Shown here: piece by piece, positions 8,109 to 16,858 of the stretch
Layout: every line of letters starts with the position of its first letter
How positions within the stretch are numbered: the first letter of the stretch is position 1
Assembly: GCF_000277125.1 (NCBI RefSeq)
Contig: NC_016946.1
Span: 62,001-126,000, forward strand
Length of the DNA: 64,000 nucleotides
Direction of reading: 5' to 3'
Origin: Mycobacterium intracellulare ATCC 13950
GTDB lineage: Bacteria; Actinomycetota; Actinomycetes; Mycobacteriales; Mycobacteriaceae
The notes under the pieces: model-generated
The model's database searches: none
The model's input: only the letters and a program-made list of their open reading frames with translations
Told to the model about the DNA's origin: nothing
Position numbers and translations under genes: made by a program

Positions 8109-10696
8109 GCTCGAATGACGAAGGACGGCACAGCCAGTCGTCCGGTGACCAACGTGGGCCAGGGGCCGAGCGGGTGGGCAACCGCGACAACGACGACCGT
8201 CCGCAGGATCCCGGACAGCGCAATGCGCCGCGACCGTCCAACCGCCGCCGGCAGGGGCCGCCCGACGATCGCCTGACCACGATCCTGCCGGCGGTCAGAG
8301 ACGACCAGGCGCCGCGGCGCTCCGACCCGATCGACGAAGTCAAAGCCGCCTTGGCCGGCCCGCCGTCGACGCCGTTGCGCCGTGACGCGATCGACGAGGT
8401 CAAGGCCGCCTTGGACGGCCGCGGGCCGGCGTCGGGCCGGCAGCAGCGCGCCGGCTCCGGAGGTCGCCCACCCGGCGGACCGCCGCCGCGGCCTGGCCGG
8501 CCCGGCGGATCCGACGGACCCGGCAGGCGGGCGGCCGGGCCGTGGCGCGACTGGGCCTGGACCCAGCAGATCAACTGGCTGTGGGTGCGCCGCGCCGCCT
8601 ACCTGTGTGCGGCCGTGCTGGTGCTGTTACCGATCGTCACCTTCGCGATGGCGTACTTCATCGTCGACATTCCCAAGCCGGGGGACCTTCGCACCAACCA
8701 GGTGTCGACCATCCTGGCCAGCGACGGCTCGGAGATCGCCAAAATCATTCCGCCGGAAGGCAATCGAGTCGACGTCAACCTCAACCAAGTGCCCGTGCAC
8801 GTCCGCCAGGCGGTGATCGCCGCCGAAGACCGCAACTTCTATTCCAACCCCGGCTTCGACTTCAGCGGCTTCGCGCGGGCGGTGAACAACAACCTCTTCG
8901 GCAGCGGGGACCTACAGGGTGGATCGACGATCACCCAGCAATACGTGAAGAACGCCCTCGTCGGGTCGGCGCAGCACGGCATCAGCGGCCTGATGCGCAA
9001 GGCCAAGGAATTGGTCATCGCCACCAAGATGTCGGGGGAGTGGTCCAAAGACGAAGTGCTGCAGTCCTATCTGAACATCATCTACTTCGGGCGCGGCGCG
9101 TACGGCATCTCCGCGGCATCGAAGGCCTACTTCGACAAGCCGGTCGAGCAGCTCACCGTATCGGAGGGGGCACTGCTGGCGGCCCTCATTCGGCGGCCCT
9201 CCACCCTGGACCCGGCCGTCGACCCCAAGGGCGCCCTGGCGCGGTGGAACTGGGTGCTCGACGGCATGGTGGAGACCAAGGCGCTGTCGTCGAACGACCG
9301 TGCCGCGCAGGTGTTCCCGCAGACCGTGCCGCCCGATCAGGCGCGCGCACAGAACCAGACGACCGGGCCCAACGGGCTCATCGAGCGCCAGGTGACCCGA
9401 GAACTGATGGATCTGTTCAACATCGACGAACGGACGCTGAACACCCAGGGGCTTCAGGTCACCACCACCATCGACCCCAAGGCCCAGCAGGCCGCCGAGA
9501 AGGCCGTGTCGAAATACCTCGACGGCCAAGACCCCGACATGCGCACGGCGGTGGTGTCGGTCGATCCGCACGACGGCTCCATCCGCGCCTACTACGGCGG
9601 CAGCGACGCCAACGGCTTCGACTTCGCTCAGGCCGGATTGCAGACCGGTTCCTCGTTCAAGGTGTTCTGCCTGATCGCCGCGCTCGAGCAGGGGATCGGC
9701 CTGGGTTATCAGGTGGACAGTTCGCCGTTGACCGTCGACGGCATCAAGATCACGAACGTCGAGGGCGAAAGCTGCGGGACGTGCAACATCGCCCAGGCGC
9801 TCAAGCAATCGTTGAACACCTCGTACTACCGGCTGATGCTCAAGCTCAAGGGCGGACCGCAGGCCGTGGCCGACGCCGCGCACCGGGCCGGCGTCGCGAC
9901 CAGCTTCCCCGGCGTCCCCCACACCCTGTCCGAGGACGGCAAGGGTGGACCACCGAACAACGGAATCGTGCTGGGCCAGTATCAAACCCGGGTGATCGAC
10001 ATGGCCTCGGCGTATGCCACGCTGGCCGCCTCCGGCGTCTATCATCGGCCGCATTTCGTGCAGAAGGTGGTCAATTCCGACGGCCAGGTGCTGTTCGATG
10101 CGAGCAAGTCCGAGGACAACGGCGAGCAGCGCATCCCCAAGGCCGTCGCCGACAACGTCACCGCCGCCATGGCACCGATCGCCAGCTACTCGCGCGGCCA
10201 CGCCCTCGCCGGCGGCAGGCCATCGGCGGCCAAGACCGGCACCACGCAGCTGGGTGACACCAACTCGGACAAGGACGCCTGGATGGTCGGCTACACGCCG
10301 TCGCTGTCGACGGCCGTGTGGCTGGGCACCGCCAAAGGCGACGAACCGCTCGTAACGGCCTCGGGCGCACCGGTTTACGGGTCGGGGCTGCCATCGGATA
10401 TCTGGAAGGCCACCATGGACGGCGCGCTCAAGGGCACCTCCAACGAATCCTTCCCCAAGCCGACCGAGATCGGCGGCTACGCGGGCGTGCCGGCGCCGCC
10501 GCCCCCGCCGAAGCCGCCGGCCGAAACCGTCATTCAGCCCACCATCGAAGTGGCGCCGGGCATCACCATCCCGGTCGGCCCGCCCACCACGATCACGCTC
10601 GCGCCACCGCCGCCCGGCGGCGGCCCGCCGGGCGCTCCGGAGCCGGGCGGCGGTGTCCCGCCGGGTGGGCCCCAAGCGCCGCCCCCGCCGCCGTGA
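8105..10696 (+). CDS. ponA1: Bifunctional penicillin-binding protein 1A (PonA1)
   Basis: Class A PBP of 863 residues that polymerises lipid II (glycosyltransferase) and cross-links peptidoglycan (transpeptidase). A long basic, Pro/Gly-rich cytoplasmic N-tail (about 1-160) carries two copies of IDEVKAAL, 20 residues apart. One membrane helix lies near 164-188. The glycosyltransferase domain has AAEDRNFY with catalytic Glu241 and GGSTITQQYVKN. The transpeptidase has Ser516-x-x-Lys519, Ser569-x-Asn571 and Lys710-Thr-Gly. A Pro/Gly-rich tail ends the protein. Same place and neighbours as Rv0050. Confidence 0.97.
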   Translation: MSSNDEGRHSQSSGDQRGPGAERVGNRDNDDRPQDPGQRNAPRPSNRRRQGPPDDRLTTILPAVRDDQAPRRSDPIDEVKAALAGPPSTPLRRDAIDEVKAALDGRGPASGRQQRAGSGGRPPGGPPPRPGRPGGSDGPGRRAAGPWRDWAWTQQINWLWVRRAAYLCAAVLVLLPIVTFAMAYFIVDIPKPGDLRTNQVSTILASDGSEIAKIIPPEGNRVDVNLNQVPVHVRQAVIAAEDRNFYSNPGFDFSGFARAVNNNLFGSGDLQGGSTITQQYVKNALVGSAQHGISGLMRKAKELVIATKMSGEWSKDEVLQSYLNIIYFGRGAYGISAASKAYFDKPVEQLTVSEGALLAALIRRPSTLDPAVDPKGALARWNWVLDGMVETKALSSNDRAAQVFPQTVPPDQARAQNQTTGPNGLIERQVTRELMDLFNIDERTLNTQGLQVTTTIDPKAQQAAEKAVSKYLDGQDPDMRTAVVSVDPHDGSIRAYYGGSDANGFDFAQAGLQTGSSFKVFCLIAALEQGIGLGYQVDSSPLTVDGIKITNVEGESCGTCNIAQALKQSLNTSYYRLMLKLKGGPQAVADAAHRAGVATSFPGVPHTLSEDGKGGPPNNGIVLGQYQTRVIDMASAYATLAASGVYHRPHFVQKVVNSDGQVLFDASKSEDNGEQRIPKAVADNVTAAMAPIASYSRGHALAGGRPSAAKTGTTQLGDTNSDKDAWMVGYTPSLSTAVWLGTAKGDEPLVTASGAPVYGSGLPSDIWKATMDGALKGTSNESFPKPTEIGGYAGVPAPPPPPKPPAETVIQPTIEVAPGITIPVGPPTTITLAPPPPGGGPPGAPEPGGGVPPGGPQAPPPPP

Positions 10697-12339
10697 CCGG
10701 GGACGCGGAACACGGAGCCACCATTTCACCGCGGCCGTTGGCCGCGGACCTACGCAGCGCCGACAACCGAGACTGCCCGAGCCGCACCGACTTTCTGGGC
10801 GCCGCGCTCGCCGACGTCGTCGGGGGTCCCGTCGGCCGGCACGCGCTGATCGGCCGCGCTCGGTTGATGACGCCGCTGCGGGTGATGTTCCTGATCGGGT
10901 TGGTCTTTTTGGCGCTCGGCTGGTCGACCAAGGCGGCCTGCCTGCAAAGCACCGGCACCGGCACCGGCGATCAGCGCGTGGCCAATTGGGACAACCAGCG
11001 CGCCTACTACGAGCTGTGCTATTCCGACACGGTGCCGCTCTACGGCGCGGAGTTGTTGAGCCAGGGCAAATTTCCGTACAAGTCGAGCTGGATCGAGACC
11101 GACTCCACCGGCGCCCAGCAGATCCGCTACGACGGCCGGCCCGCGGTGCGGTACATGGAGTATCCCGTGCTGACGGGGATGTACCAGTACGTGTCGATGG
11201 CGCTGGCCAAGACCTACACGGCGCTGAGCAAGCTGGTCCCGCTTCCGGTGGTCGCCGAGGTCGTGATGTTCTTCAACGTCTCGGCGTTCGGACTCGCGCT
11301 GGCCTGGCTGGCCACCGTCTGGGCGTCCGCGGGCCTGGCCGGGCGGCGGGTCTGGGATGCGGCCCTGGTGGCGGCGTCGCCGGTGCTGATCTTTCAGATC
11401 TTCACCAACTTCGACGCGCTGGCAACGGGTTTCGCGATGGCCGGATTGCTGGCCTGGGCGCGGCGCAGGCCGATGCTGGCCGGTGTGCTGATCGGGTTGG
11501 GGGCGGCGGCAAAGCTGTACCCGTTGCTGTTCCTGGGTCCCATGCTGCTGCTGGGAATCCGGACCGGGCGGCTGCGGGCGTGGGGCCGCACCGCGGCGGC
11601 GGCCGTGGTGACCTGGCTGCTGGTGAACCTGCCCGTGCTGGTGTTCTTTCCGCGCGGATGGTCGGAGTTCTTCCGGCTCAATACGCGACGCGGCGACGAC
11701 ATGGACTCGTTGTACAACGTCGTGAAGTCGTTCACCGGCTGGCGGGGTTTCGATCCCAAGCTGGGTTTCTGGCAACCGCCGACGGTGTTGAACACGGTCG
11801 TCGCGGTGTTGTTCGTGACGTGTTGTGCGGCAATCGCATTCATCATCCTGACCGCTCCGCGGCGACCGCGGGTGGCGCAGGTCGTGTTCTTGGTGGTGGC
11901 TGCTTTCCTGCTGACCAACAAGGTGTGGAGTCCGCAGTTCTCGCTGTGGCTGGTGCCGCTGGCGGTGCTGGCTCTGCCGCATCGACGGGTGCTGCTGGCG
12001 TGGATGACCATCGACGCGCTGGTGTGGGTGCCGCGGATGTATTACCTGTACGGCAATCCCAATCGTTCGCTGCCCGAGCAGTTCTTCACCACCACGGTGC
12101 TGTTGCGTGACGTCGCGGTCATCGCGTTGTGCGCGCTGGTGATCCGCCAGATCTACCGGCCCGACGAGGATTTGGTGCGCTGGGGCGGACGGGTGGACGA
12201 CCCGGCGGGCGGGCCGTTCGACCGCGCACCCGACGCCCCGCCGGGCTGGCTGCCGGACTGGCTGCGGCCGGTGGGCTCACGCCGCGCGAGCGCCCCCGTG
12301 CCCGAGGACGCCGACGAACAACCGGCACTGGCGCCATGA
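10693..12339 (+). CDS. Polytopic membrane protein, GT87/DUF2029-like (Rv0051-like)
   Basis: A protein of 548 residues with about ten hydrophobic helices and a short soluble N-terminus. The GTG start at 10693 overlaps the ponA1 TGA (GTGA). It resembles the DUF2029 / mannosyltransferase family 87 of polyprenol-phosphate-dependent glycosyltransferases: a large loop after the first helix containing YYELCYSDTVPLYG, then ARRRPMLAGVLIGLGAAAKLYP. In mycobacteria such enzymes build arabinan or lipomannan; for this member (Rv0051) the acceptor is not known to me. Coupling to ponA1 supports an envelope role. Confidence 0.85.
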   Translation: MTGDAEHGATISPRPLAADLRSADNRDCPSRTDFLGAALADVVGGPVGRHALIGRARLMTPLRVMFLIGLVFLALGWSTKAACLQSTGTGTGDQRVANWDNQRAYYELCYSDTVPLYGAELLSQGKFPYKSSWIETDSTGAQQIRYDGRPAVRYMEYPVLTGMYQYVSMALAKTYTALSKLVPLPVVAEVVMFFNVSAFGLALAWLATVWASAGLAGRRVWDAALVAASPVLIFQIFTNFDALATGFAMAGLLAWARRRPMLAGVLIGLGAAAKLYPLLFLGPMLLLGIRTGRLRAWGRTAAAAVVTWLLVNLPVLVFFPRGWSEFFRLNTRRGDDMDSLYNVVKSFTGWRGFDPKLGFWQPPTVLNTVVAVLFVTCCAAIAFIILTAPRRPRVAQVVFLVVAAFLLTNKVWSPQFSLWLVPLAVLALPHRRVLLAWMTIDALVWVPRMYYLYGNPNRSLPEQFFTTTVLLRDVAVIALCALVIRQIYRPDEDLVRWGGRVDDPAGGPFDRAPDAPPGWLPDWLRPVGSRRASAPVPEDADEQPALAP

Positions 12340-12340
12340 C

Positions 12341-12982
12341 ATGACCCAGGTCGCCATCCCGATCTTTCCGCGCTTCACCGCTCTGGACGCGGTGGGGCCC
12401 TACGACGTGCTGCAACGCATTCCGTCGATCGAGGTCGTGTTCGTCGGGCACCGCCGCGGTGAGGTGCGGACCGACAACGGAATGCTCGGCGTCACCTGCG
12501 ACGCCACTTTCGATGAGGTGAGCGCCCCGGAAGTGGTGGTGTTTCCCGGCGGCATCGGTACCCGCCAACTGATCCACGACGAGGCCATCCGGGACTGGCT
12601 GCGGGCGGTGCATCCGAACACCAGGTTCACCACCTCGGTCTGCACCGGCTCATTGCTGTTGGCTGCGGCCGGACTGCTCGAGGGGCTGACCGCCACCACC
12701 CACTGGGGCGCCGCCGACCTGCTCAACAATTTGGGCGCGCGCTACGTGCCCGAGCGGGTCGTCGAGCACCTGCCGCAGCGGATCATCACCGCGGCCGGGG
12801 TGTCCAGCGGCATCGACATGGCGTTGCGGCTGGTGGAGTTGCTCGTCGACCGCCAGGCCGCGCAGGCCGCTCAGCTGCTCATCGAATACGACCCGCAGCC
12901 GCCATTCGATTCCGGTGCGCTCGCCAAGGCCGATCCGGCGACGCTGGCCAGGGTCAAGGAATACATGGCCGCCCGGCGGTAG
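12341..12982 (+). CDS. DJ-1/PfpI family protein, isonitrile hydratase-like
   Basis: A protein of 213 residues, Rv0052-like by position. The flavodoxin-like GATase1 fold shows VVVFPGGIGTR and the nucleophile elbow TSVCTGSLLL with Cys101-Thr102. Asp16 in FTALDAVGP sits where isonitrile hydratase (InhA of Pseudomonas) has its acidic catalytic residue, and the Cys-Thr pair also matches that enzyme. The activity is plausible but unproven. The start ATG is 1 bp after the preceding stop, so the gene belongs to the ponA1 operon. Confidence 0.85.
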   Translation: MTQVAIPIFPRFTALDAVGPYDVLQRIPSIEVVFVGHRRGEVRTDNGMLGVTCDATFDEVSAPEVVVFPGGIGTRQLIHDEAIRDWLRAVHPNTRFTTSVCTGSLLLAAAGLLEGLTATTHWGAADLLNNLGARYVPERVVEHLPQRIITAAGVSSGIDMALRLVELLVDRQAAQAAQLLIEYDPQPPFDSGALAKADPATLARVKEYMAARR

Positions 12983-13064
12983 CGGGGTTGCGCCGTCGCG
13001 CGGATTTTCTGGTCAGCCCGGTATCCGGTAGCCTGGGGCGGTTGCCGACGCAGGCGACCCTCCT

Positions 13065-13083
13065 GCCACGGATCGACCGTGGC
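13065..13083 (+). promoter_or_regulatory. Leader hairpin upstream of rpsF
   Basis: Perfect 7-bp stem GCCACGG/CCGTGGC with a 5-nt loop, ending 32 bp before the rpsF start. In many bacteria the rpsF leader binds the S6:S18 complex for autoregulation. This hairpin is in the right place, but I cannot show that it has the required bulge motif. Confidence 0.3.
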
Positions 13084-13115
13084 CGCTTGAGACCAGAGGA
13101 GGTGGTGAGGTTTCC

Positions 13116-13406
13116 ATGCGTCCATACGAAATCATGGTCATTCTTGACCCCACGCTCGACGAGCGCACCGTTGCCCCGTCCTTGGAGACGTTCCTGAACG
13201 TCGTCCGCAAGGATGGCGGATCCGTCGACAAGGTCGACATCTGGGGCCGGCGCCGGCTGGCCTACGAGATCGCCAAGCACGCCGAAGGCATCTACGTCGT
13301 CGTCGACCTGAAAGCCGAGCCCGCGACGGTGTCCGAGCTCGACCGCCAGCTGAGCCTCAACGAGTCGGTACTGCGCACCAAGGTGATGCGCACCGACAAG
13401 CACTAA
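13116..13406 (+). CDS. rpsF: 30S ribosomal protein S6
   Basis: A protein of 96 residues, the usual length of actinobacterial S6. It starts [12 protein letters not shown], has the conserved [12 protein letters not shown]...[11 protein letters not shown] core and ends in the [12 protein letters not shown] segment. S6 binds the central domain of 16S rRNA as a dimer with S18. The start follows GAGGAGGTGG. First gene of the rpsF-ssb-rpsR-rplI operon. Confidence 0.98.
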   Translation: MRPYEIMVILDPTLDERTVAPSLETFLNVVRKDGGSVDKVDIWGRRRLAYEIAKHAEGIYVVVDLKAEPATVSELDRQLSLNESVLRTKVMRTDKH

Positions 13407-13523
13407 CAATCGTGGCCGCGCCGTGGACCCACGGCGGGGCGCACCTGCGTAGGCTCAGCGAGGACACGCTCATGACATCCACTACCGGAGCGGCGAGCAA
13501 CAGCGTGGAACGAGGAGGAAACT

Positions 13524-14042
13524 GTGGCTGGTGACACCACTATCACCGTCGTCGGAAACCTGACCGCAGACCCAGAACTGCGGTTCACTCCGTCGGGTGC
13601 CGCCGTCGCGAATTTCACGGTGGCGTCGACGCCTCGGATCTATGACCGCCAGAGCGGGGAGTGGAAGGACGGCGAGGCGCTGTTCCTGCGATGCAACATC
13701 TGGCGGGAAGCCGCCGAGAACGTCGCCGAAAGCCTCACCCGCGGCTCCCGTGTGATCGTCACGGGCCGGCTCAAGCAGCGTTCGTTCGAGACCCGCGAAG
13801 GTGAGAAGCGCACCGTCGTCGAGGTCGAGGTCGACGAGATCGGCCCCTCGCTGCGCTATGCCACGGCCAAGGTCAACAAGGCCTCGCGCAGTGGCGGTGG
13901 CGGCGGCGGCTTCGGCGGTGGTGGCGGCGGTGGATCCCGCCAGCAGGCGGCGCCCGCGACCAGCGCACCGGCCGACGACCCGTGGGGCAGCGCGCCGGCA
14001 TCGGGCTCGTTCGGCGGCGGCGACGACGAACCGCCCTTCTAA
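13524..14042 (+). CDS. ssb: Single-stranded DNA-binding protein
   Basis: A protein of 172 residues with an N-terminal OB fold (about 1-120; [21 protein letters not shown], then [18 protein letters not shown]) and a Gly-rich flexible linker. The acidic tip DDDEPPF recruits replication and repair partners. The GTG start at 13524 sits behind a strong GAGGAGGAA site. Binds single-stranded DNA in replication, recombination and repair. Lies between rpsF and rpsR, as in other mycobacteria. Confidence 0.98.
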   Translation: MAGDTTITVVGNLTADPELRFTPSGAAVANFTVASTPRIYDRQSGEWKDGEALFLRCNIWREAAENVAESLTRGSRVIVTGRLKQRSFETREGEKRTVVEVEVDEIGPSLRYATAKVNKASRSGGGGGGFGGGGGGGSRQQAAPATSAPADDPWGSAPASGSFGGGDDEPPF

Positions 14043-14078
14043 GAACTTCAGCAGTAGAAAAGGGAAAGAAAGACAGAC

Positions 14079-14333
14079 ATGGCCAAGTCCAACAAGCGGC
14101 GCCCGGCTCCGGAAAAGCCGGTCAAGGCGCGGAAGTGTGTCTTCTGCGCCAAGAAGGATCAAGCGATCGACTACAAGGACACCGCGCTGCTGCGCACCTA
14201 CATCAGTGAGCGCGGCAAGATCCGTGCGCGTCGCGTCACCGGCAACTGTGTGCAGCACCAACGCGACATCGCCATCGCGGTGAAGAATGCCCGCGAAGTG
14301 GCGCTGCTGCCCTTCACCTCCTCGGCGCGGTAG
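14079..14333 (+). CDS. rpsR1: 30S ribosomal protein S18, Cys-containing (C+) form
   Basis: A protein of 84 residues. CVFC near the N-terminus and a third Cys in VTGNCVQHQ mark the zinc-binding C+ form. Mycobacteria usually also have a C- copy elsewhere, induced by zinc starvation. S18 pairs with S6 in the 30S platform. The start follows AGAAAAGGGAAAGAA. Continues the rpsF operon. Confidence 0.97.
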   Translation: MAKSNKRRPAPEKPVKARKCVFCAKKDQAIDYKDTALLRTYISERGKIRARRVTGNCVQHQRDIAIAVKNAREVALLPFTSSAR

Positions 14334-14363
14334 GCGTCGAAGGCCAACTGAAAGTTACGAACG

Positions 14364-14822
14364 ATGAAGCTGATTCTGACGGCTGACGTCGACCACCTCG
14401 GTACCGTCGGCGACACTGTCGAGGTCAAGGATGGCTACGGCCGCAACTACCTGCTCCCGCGCGGACTGGCGATCGTGGCCTCGCGCGGCGCGCAGAAGCA
14501 GGCCGACGACATCCGCCGGGCCCGCGAAACCAAGGCGGTGCGCGACCTCGGCCACGCCAACGAACTCAAGACGGCGATCGAGGCGCTGGGACCGGTCTCG
14601 CTGCCGGTGAAGACCGCGGCGGATTCCGGGAAGCTGTTCGGCTCGGTGACCGCCGGCGACGTCGTCGCCGCGATCAAGAAGGCCGGCGGTCCCAACCTGG
14701 ACAAACGGATCGTCCGGCTGCCGAAGTCGCACATCAAAGCCCTCGGTACTCACCCGGTGGCGGTGCACCTGCACCCCGAGGTCGACGTCGAGGTCGCGCT
14801 CGAAGTGGTCGCGCAGAGCTAA
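14364..14822 (+). CDS. rplI: 50S ribosomal protein L9
   Basis: A protein of 152 residues with the L9 N-domain ([19 protein letters not shown], then [13 protein letters not shown]), a connecting helix (about 45-75) and the C-terminal rRNA-binding domain ([28 protein letters not shown]). It binds 23S rRNA near the L1 stalk. Last gene of the operon; a clear terminator follows. Confidence 0.98.
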   Translation: MKLILTADVDHLGTVGDTVEVKDGYGRNYLLPRGLAIVASRGAQKQADDIRRARETKAVRDLGHANELKTAIEALGPVSLPVKTAADSGKLFGSVTAGDVVAAIKKAGGPNLDKRIVRLPKSHIKALGTHPVAVHLHPEVDVEVALEVVAQS

Positions 14823-14842
14823 GCACCCGACATTTGCTCATT

Positions 14843-14880
14843 CCCGGCGGTGGCCTTGATCGGCCGCCGCCGGGCTTTTT
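14843..14880 (+). terminator. Intrinsic terminator after rplI
   Basis: GC-rich 13-bp stem (14843-14855 with 14862-14874, one G-U pair), a 6-nt loop and then CTTTTT at 14875-14880, starting 20 bp after the rplI stop. It closes the rpsF-ssb-rpsR-rplI operon. Confidence 0.85.
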
Positions 14881-15120
14881 GCGCTGCGGGCTTGCGGCCG
14901 TTGTTTGCCACGGGTGGTCGCGGACGTGCTCCGTAGCGAACGATTTCTGGGCCGCATCCGAACGGTCCGCGTTACCGGCCCGTAACGCTGGGAAAATATG
15001 GCGGAAAGCCAACACGCCCGGGACCGTAACCCGGCCCGACACGCCGTAGAGATTCTTGTCCACATGGTTTTCATGGCGTTGTATGGCCGGTATCTGCACC
15101 TATGTCCTGGCCCTTTGCTT

Positions 15121-15140
15121 TAATCCACAGGTTCTCCACA
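15121..15140 (+). promoter_or_regulatory. DnaA-box-like pair upstream of dnaB
   Basis: TTCTCCACA (15132-15140) fits the mycobacterial DnaA box consensus TT(G/C)TCCACA. TAATCCACA (15121-15129), 2 bp before it in the same orientation, is a weaker match. Both lie about 215 bp before the dnaB start. Two boxes are too few for an origin, so DnaA-dependent control of dnaB is the likelier reading. Confidence 0.4.
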
Positions 15141-15307
15141 CCCCGCTCAACACAGGTGTCGATGTATATGCACACACGATGCACAGCTTCATGAACAGCA
15201 CCCCTTTTACCTAGTAGCCAGCAACGTCTAACGTCGTCCCGGCGCCGAGCGTGTGGGCGCTCTGAGGCGAAGGTGTCAGGACCTTGACCTACCCTCAATG
15301 TCGGTTG

Positions 15308-15323
15308 TCGAATGTATGTTCGG
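15308..15323. promoter_or_regulatory. LexA (SOS)-box-like site before dnaB
   Basis: TCGAAT-GTAT-GTTCGG matches the mycobacterial SOS box TCGAAC-N4-GTTCGA at 10 of 12 positions and lies 28 bp upstream of the dnaB ATG, where LexA could block transcription. Confidence 0.45.
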
Positions 15324-15351
15324 ATGAGTGGAGCGCGGGAGAAGGGAATCC

Positions 15352-16728
15352 ATGGCGGTCGTCGATGATCTGACGTCGGGCATGGATGCGTCGTCGCCGA
15401 GCGAGGACTTCGGGCGTCAGCCACCGCAGGACATGGCGGCGGAGCAGGCGGTGTTGGGCGGCATGCTGCTGAGCAAGGACGCCATCGCCGACGTGCTCGA
15501 GCGGCTGCGGCCCGGCGACTTCTACCGCCCCGCGCACCAGAACGTCTACGACGCGATCCTGGACCTGTACGGGCGCGGTGAGCCGGCCGACGCCGTCACG
15601 GTCGCCGCGGAATTGGACCGCCGCAACCTGCTGCGCCGGATCGGCGGCGCGCCGTATCTGCACACGCTGATCTCGACGGTGCCCACCGCGGCCAACGCGG
15701 GCTACTACGCGACCATCGTCGCCGAGAAGGCGCTACTGCGGCGCCTGGTCGAGGCCGGCACCCGCGTGGTGCAGTACGGCTACGCGGGCGCCGAGGGTGC
15801 CGATGTGGCCGAGGTGGTCGACCGCGCGCAGGCCGAGATCTACGAGGTGGCCGACCGGCGGACGACGGAGGATTTCGTTCCGCTCGAGGATCTGCTGCAG
15901 CCGACGATGGACGAGATCGACGCCATCGCGTCCAACGGCGGCGTGGCGCGCGGCGTGCCAACGGGTTTCACCGAACTCGACGAGGTGACCAACGGTCTGC
16001 ACGCCGGGCAGATGATCATCGTGGCGGCCAGGCCTGGAGTCGGGAAATCGACGCTAGGACTAGATTTTTTACGCTCGTGTTCAATTAAGCACCGCATGGC
16101 CAGCGTCATCTTCTCGCTGGAGATGAGCAAGTCCGAGATCGTCATGCGGTTGCTGTCGGCGGAGGCGAAAATCAAACTCGCCGACATGCGTTCGGGCCGG
16201 ATGAGTGACGAAGACTGGACGCGGCTGGCGCGGCGGATGAGCGAAATCAGTGAGGCGCCACTGTATATCGACGATTCGCCGAACCTGACGATGATGGAGA
16301 TCCGCGCCAAGGCGCGCCGGTTGCGGCAGAAGGCCGACCTGCGCCTGGTGGTGGTCGACTACCTGCAGCTGATGTCGTCGGGTAAGAAGGTGGAGTCGCG
16401 GCAGCTCGAGGTGTCCGAATTCTCCCGTCAGCTGAAGCTTTTGGCCAAGGAGCTCGAGGTTCCCGTGGTCGCAATCAGCCAGCTCAACCGCGGACCCGAG
16501 CAGCGCACCGACAAGAAGCCGATGCTGTCCGACCTTCGTGAGTCGGGATCGCTGGAACAGGATGCGGACATGGTGATTCTGTTGAACCGCCCGGACGCAT
16601 TCGAAAGGGACGATCCGCGCGGGGGAGAGGCGGATTTCATTCTCGCCAAACACCGTAACGGCCCGACCAAGACGGTGACCGTCGCGCACCAGCTGCATCT
16701 GTCGCGCTTCGCCAACATGGCGCGGTGA
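15352..16728 (+). CDS. dnaB: Replicative DNA helicase DnaB (intein-free)
   Basis: A protein of 458 residues, full length for an intein-free DnaB. The N-terminal primase-interacting domain is at about 20-125. The RecA-like motor has Walker A GVGKST (Ser233-Thr234), Walker B LVVVDYLQLM (Asp336) and SDLRESGSLEQDAD. It is the hexameric helicase that unwinds DNA at the fork. The ATG at 15352 (MAVVDDL) is chosen for its GGAGAAGGGAAT site; the frame is open to GTG 15328. M. tuberculosis and M. leprae dnaB carry inteins; this one does not, yet codons 235-246 after Walker A are unusually rare. Confidence 0.97.
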   Translation: MAVVDDLTSGMDASSPSEDFGRQPPQDMAAEQAVLGGMLLSKDAIADVLERLRPGDFYRPAHQNVYDAILDLYGRGEPADAVTVAAELDRRNLLRRIGGAPYLHTLISTVPTAANAGYYATIVAEKALLRRLVEAGTRVVQYGYAGAEGADVAEVVDRAQAEIYEVADRRTTEDFVPLEDLLQPTMDEIDAIASNGGVARGVPTGFTELDEVTNGLHAGQMIIVAARPGVGKSTLGLDFLRSCSIKHRMASVIFSLEMSKSEIVMRLLSAEAKIKLADMRSGRMSDEDWTRLARRMSEISEAPLYIDDSPNLTMMEIRAKARRLRQKADLRLVVVDYLQLMSSGKKVESRQLEVSEFSRQLKLLAKELEVPVVAISQLNRGPEQRTDKKPMLSDLRESGSLEQDADMVILLNRPDAFERDDPRGGEADFILAKHRNGPTKTVTVAHQLHLSRFANMAR

Positions 16729-16858
16729 CGTCCGACTGTCGCGATGCAGTGGTGATTGACGACCGTGTACTGATTGTTTGCCGACATTGTCGGGCCGCCA
16801 ATCTTTTTCGTACTCGTAGTGGCCACCAAAACCAGCGGCCGCGAACGGCGGTGCCTGG

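Larger units (their letters stand above)
14881..15351 (+). other. dnaB upstream region without a gene
   Basis: This stretch corresponds to the place of Rv0057 in M. tuberculosis, but no frame here looks like a gene: the short ORFs lack ribosome binding sites and mycobacterial codon bias. It is less GC-rich than its surroundings and holds a DnaA-box-like pair near 15121-15140 and a LexA-box-like palindrome at 15308-15323. It probably carries the dnaB promoter. Confidence 0.6.

Noticed and set aside
8912..10729. Antisense open frame of 605 codons over ponA1
   Set aside because: The product is low-complexity with no domain, while the forward strand encodes a complete PonA1.
14834..15049. Possible Rv0057 homologue between rplI and dnaB
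   Set aside because: The frames here start inside the rplI terminator or lack ribosome binding sites, and none resembles a known protein.
15121..15350. Possible replication origin because of DnaA-type boxes near dnaB
   Set aside because: Only two boxes are present and the mycobacterial origin lies between dnaA and dnaN, which are not in this window.
15352..16728. Intein in dnaB
   Set aside because: The frame reads straight through all helicase motifs with no insertion; only an odd codon patch remains.
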